This document shows positions 62,161 to 64,000 of a stretch of DNA of 64,000 nt, piece after piece (the first letter of the stretch is position 1; every line of letters starts with the position of its first letter). This stretch comes from Candidatus Flexifilum affinis (GTDB lineage: Bacteria; Chloroflexota; Anaerolineae; Aggregatilineales; Phototrophicaceae). The stretch is taken from the NCBI GenBank assembly GCA_016713325.1, contig JADJPJ010000087.1, positions 1,116,001 to 1,180,000 on the forward strand, written 5' to 3'. The notes beneath the pieces were generated by a model that was not told the origin of the DNA, did no database searches, and saw only the letters and a list, made by a program, of their open reading frames with translations. The position numbers and the translations under genes were made by a program.

Positions 62161-62741
62161 GGGTACAACCGATCGTCCATATCATGGGCGACACGCTGAC
62201 CAGCCGCTTCGACCGACGCATCGTTCATCGTCTGCGTGATCGTGCCCAGGATGACCAGATCGCACCACATTTCGAAGTGATGATCGCTGACATCATAGCG
62301 GATGCGGGTTCGCCAGGGGAGCCGCAGCCAGAGAAACGCGATGCGCCGGCGCTCTTCACGGGTGGTACGCTGGCGCAAACGAACCGCCCACAGCGGCACC
62401 GGGCTGTAAATATCCGGGCGCTCGCGCGCCTTGAAGCGCATGAAGTAAGCGACGTAGGACAACAGCGCAATCAGGGCGCCCAGGATTGCACCGCGCGCGG
62501 CGAGCGGGACAAAGAGCGACAGGAGCAGTGAGCCCGTCAGGACGAACAGCGCCACCGCGAGCAGCGCCAGCGGCAGCGCGTAGTACATATCGTCTGGCTC
62601 ATAACGTGCATAGATCGAGAGCACTGGTCCCTTGAACATGCCCGCGGCGATCAACCCATAGCGCAGGAGCAGCATGGCGCTGATGAAGAAGAACAATCCG
62701 TAAAAAATGAGGTCGAACAGACCACGCGAACTGAGGGTCAT
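62157..62741 (-). CDS. Membrane protein of unknown function
   Basis: The 194-residue protein starts at ATG 62741, overlapping the stop of the radical SAM gene by ATGA, and has four hydrophobic segments (FDLIFYGLFFFISAMLLL, then LPLALLAVALFVLTG and two more) followed by a basic, Arg-rich cytoplasmic tail (RLRQRTTREERRRIAF). No family was recognised. Tight coupling on both sides suggests it is a dedicated part of the four-gene unit. Confidence 0.75.
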   Translation of the reverse strand: MTLSSRGLFDLIFYGLFFFISAMLLLRYGLIAAGMFKGPVLSIYARYEPDDMYYALPLALLAVALFVLTGSLLLSLFVPLAARGAILGALIALLSYVAYFMRFKARERPDIYSPVPLWAVRLRQRTTREERRRIAFLWLRLPWRTRIRYDVSDHHFEMWCDLVILGTITQTMNDASVEAAGQRVAHDMDDRLYP

Positions 62742-63814
62742 AGATTTATGAGCGCGCGGGCGCCTTTGTAGAGCGGGCAGACACACGAGTCGCACTCCTG
62801 GCGCTGCCCGGACCGGTATTCACGGCGGAGTTGGACTGCGGCTTCCGTGTTGAGGCTGTCGACCAGACGAGTATGACCCGTCGCATCGACCTGCCCCATC
62901 GTCGGCAGGAAATAGCAGGGTCGTACCTGTCCATCCACTTCCACGACCGCCGAGGTGTGGGGCGCATTGCACCGAACGGGCGGCATCGACTGGGTCTTGA
63001 GGATGGCCCGAAAGTAGCGCGCCATCTGTCGAAGCTTGGCCGGCGACTCGGCGATCCGCCCCTGGGCGAAATCGGCAGCGAAGTCGCGCTCGATCCGAGT
63101 CAGGACGTCGTCCAGCTCGTCGCATTCATCGAGCGTGAGGGCTGTCGCTGGGGGGTGATGCTCCGGCGGCGCCATGCCGTTACCCATGACCATCGGCGCC
63201 AGTGTCGGGTCGCTGGAAAAACGGGGGCCGAACGCGATCGGGTTGAACACGTCAACGGTCAGGAAGCTGATACGGTCGACGCCGGCGTCTTTAGCCGCCT
63301 GGATGATCTGCGGGATCTCGCGGAAATTCGCCTGCTGGAGCGTGGTGCGCGTCGTCACCGGCTTGCCCGCCTGATGCGCGGCGGCGATGCCAGAGAGAAC
63401 CCGTTCAAAGCCGTCCAGCCCACGGATGGCCTGGTAGGTTTCGGCCGTTCCCCCGTCGAGGCTGATGACCAGTTCGTCCGTGTCCGCAATGACCTGTTCG
63501 ATCTGACGACTCACCAGCAGGCCATTGGTCAGCAGGATGACTCGGGCGCCGATCTGGCGGAACTTGCGCGCGGCAGTCGCCCAGTCGGGATGCTGCGTGG
63601 CCTCGCCACCGCTCAGGACAACCCAGCGCGTGTGCAGCGCCGCCGCATCCTCGACCAGCGCATCGATCAACTCCATGCGCATGTTGCGGCGCGGACTGCG
63701 CCAGATGTCGCAGGTCACACAGCGGCTGTTGCAGCCATCCGTCAGGTATAGCACGAGGATCGGCAGCGTCCGCAGCCGATCCCCGACAAGGTTCAGAAGA
63801 TGTCGCGTCGCCAT
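62738..63814 (-). CDS. Radical SAM protein with SPASM-like C-terminal cysteines
   Basis: The 358-residue protein starts at ATG 63814 (GGGGGT upstream; the frame runs on to 63925 without support). The radical SAM cluster motif is CNSRCVTC at 28-35 (C28, C32, C35), with WVVLSGGEATQHPDW and ISLDGGTAETYQAIRG as the next conserved strands. The C-terminal part has additional cysteines (PVRCNAPHT, RPCYFLP, QECDSCVCPLYKG), the pattern of SPASM/twitch auxiliary clusters. Such enzymes modify peptides, lipids or cofactors. It resembles MoaA/PqqE-like enzymes in overall order. The substrate is unknown. Confidence 0.87.
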   Translation of the reverse strand: MATRHLLNLVGDRLRTLPILVLYLTDGCNSRCVTCDIWRSPRRNMRMELIDALVEDAAALHTRWVVLSGGEATQHPDWATAARKFRQIGARVILLTNGLLVSRQIEQVIADTDELVISLDGGTAETYQAIRGLDGFERVLSGIAAAHQAGKPVTTRTTLQQANFREIPQIIQAAKDAGVDRISFLTVDVFNPIAFGPRFSSDPTLAPMVMGNGMAPPEHHPPATALTLDECDELDDVLTRIERDFAADFAQGRIAESPAKLRQMARYFRAILKTQSMPPVRCNAPHTSAVVEVDGQVRPCYFLPTMGQVDATGHTRLVDSLNTEAAVQLRREYRSGQRQECDSCVCPLYKGARALINL

Positions 63815-63836
63815 ACCCCCAAGTATAGCGTGAAAC

Positions 63837-64000
63837 TCAGGCGGCGGCGCCCTCCGGAAGGCGATCTTCGCGCGGCGTTCTGTTGAGCCGGCCGGTGAAT
63901 TTCGCCCACAACCACCACAGTCCATACATCATGAAAAGCATCAGGTAGAGGATGGCCGGGATGCGGATGACCTCATTGACCTGATACGGTTCGCGCAGGA
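63837..64000 (-). CDS. Membrane protein, C-terminal end (5' part outside window)
   Basis: An open frame runs in from the right edge and stops at TGA 63839-63837. The last 54 residues include PYQVNEVIRIPAILYLMLFM, a hydrophobic helix, then a Trp-rich stretch (YGLWWLWAKF) and a charged tail (RLNRTPREDRLPEGAA). It lies 22 bases before the radical SAM gene in the same direction, so it is likely the upstream member of that operon. Nothing can be said of its function from this piece. Confidence 0.6.
   Translation of the reverse strand, partial: LREPYQVNEVIRIPAILYLMLFMMYGLWWLWAKFTGRLNRTPREDRLPEGAAA

Noticed and set aside
1..64000. CRISPR arrays, prophage, insertion sequences, rRNA or integrase-tRNA junctions
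   Set aside because: No regularly spaced repeats, transposase or integrase motifs, or rRNA sequence were found; neither tRNA is followed by an integrase gene.

Overview
The window is a GC-rich (about 60%) bacterial chromosome segment with densely packed genes on both strands. No rRNA, CRISPR array, insertion sequence or prophage was seen. The gene mix suggests a member of the Chloroflexota, probably Anaerolineae-like: a complete rod-shape and division-site locus (mreBCD, PBP2, minCDE, rodA), secreted SH3 and pre-peptidase-C proteins with Thr/Pro-rich linkers, a Ser/Thr kinase fused to a formylglycine-generating-enzyme-like domain, several radical SAM proteins and many paralogous transporters. 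This assignment is an inference from gene content; no marker phylogeny could be run.

Layout. 1-4 kb: end of an amidohydrolase, a tandem pair of small flavin-binding-type proteins, a B12-type radical SAM protein and an aldo/keto reductase. 4-9 kb: a divergent Clp-type AAA+ ATPase, a phosphomannomutase/phosphoglucomutase and an SH3/hydrolase protein split by a frameshift. 9-13 kb: a polysaccharide flippase (frameshifted) and two tandemly duplicated MFS transporters. 13-16 kb: methyltransferase with a radical SAM protein, and an esterase. 16.8-21 kb: response regulator coupled to a secreted GH3 glycosidase, and tilS. 21-32 kb: the mre/mrdA/min/rodA locus. 32-36 kb: one very large NLR-like DUF4062-NB-ARC-repeat protein. 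36-46 kb: gltX, a TlpA-like thioredoxin, tRNA-Gln(CTG), a large multi-PAS histidine kinase, a BBE-type flavoprotein and proS. 46-52.8 kb: transglutaminase, Gfo/Idh/MocA oxidoreductase, DUF418 protein, a broken acetyltransferase and MFS gene, and an ArsR-SRPBCC-VOC cassette with two clear operators. 52.8-59.4 kb: a 5'-nucleotidase-like protein that has lost most of its metal ligands, the kinase-FGE fusion, glnS, a MerR regulator and tRNA-Gln(TTG). 59.4-64 kb: a secreted SH3/PPC protein and a tightly coupled membrane protein - radical SAM - membrane protein - methyltransferase operon that runs off the right edge.

The cell-shape genes form one functional theme: MreBCD, PBP2 and RodA build the elongasome and MinCDE places the septum. 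GltX, GlnS, ProS, TilS and two tRNA-Gln genes form a translation theme. The strongest candidates for unusual biology are the NLR-like protein, the Clp ATPase with a wrecked first Walker B, the 5'-nucleotidase without metal ligands, and the duplicated MFS block that carries a scar of its neighbour.

Caution: seven single-base frame disruptions in six genes, plus one in-frame stop in a seventh gene, were found, including in both minD and minE. Several lie in short homopolymers. Residual assembly errors explain these better than mass gene decay, so frame-dependent conclusions at those genes are provisional.
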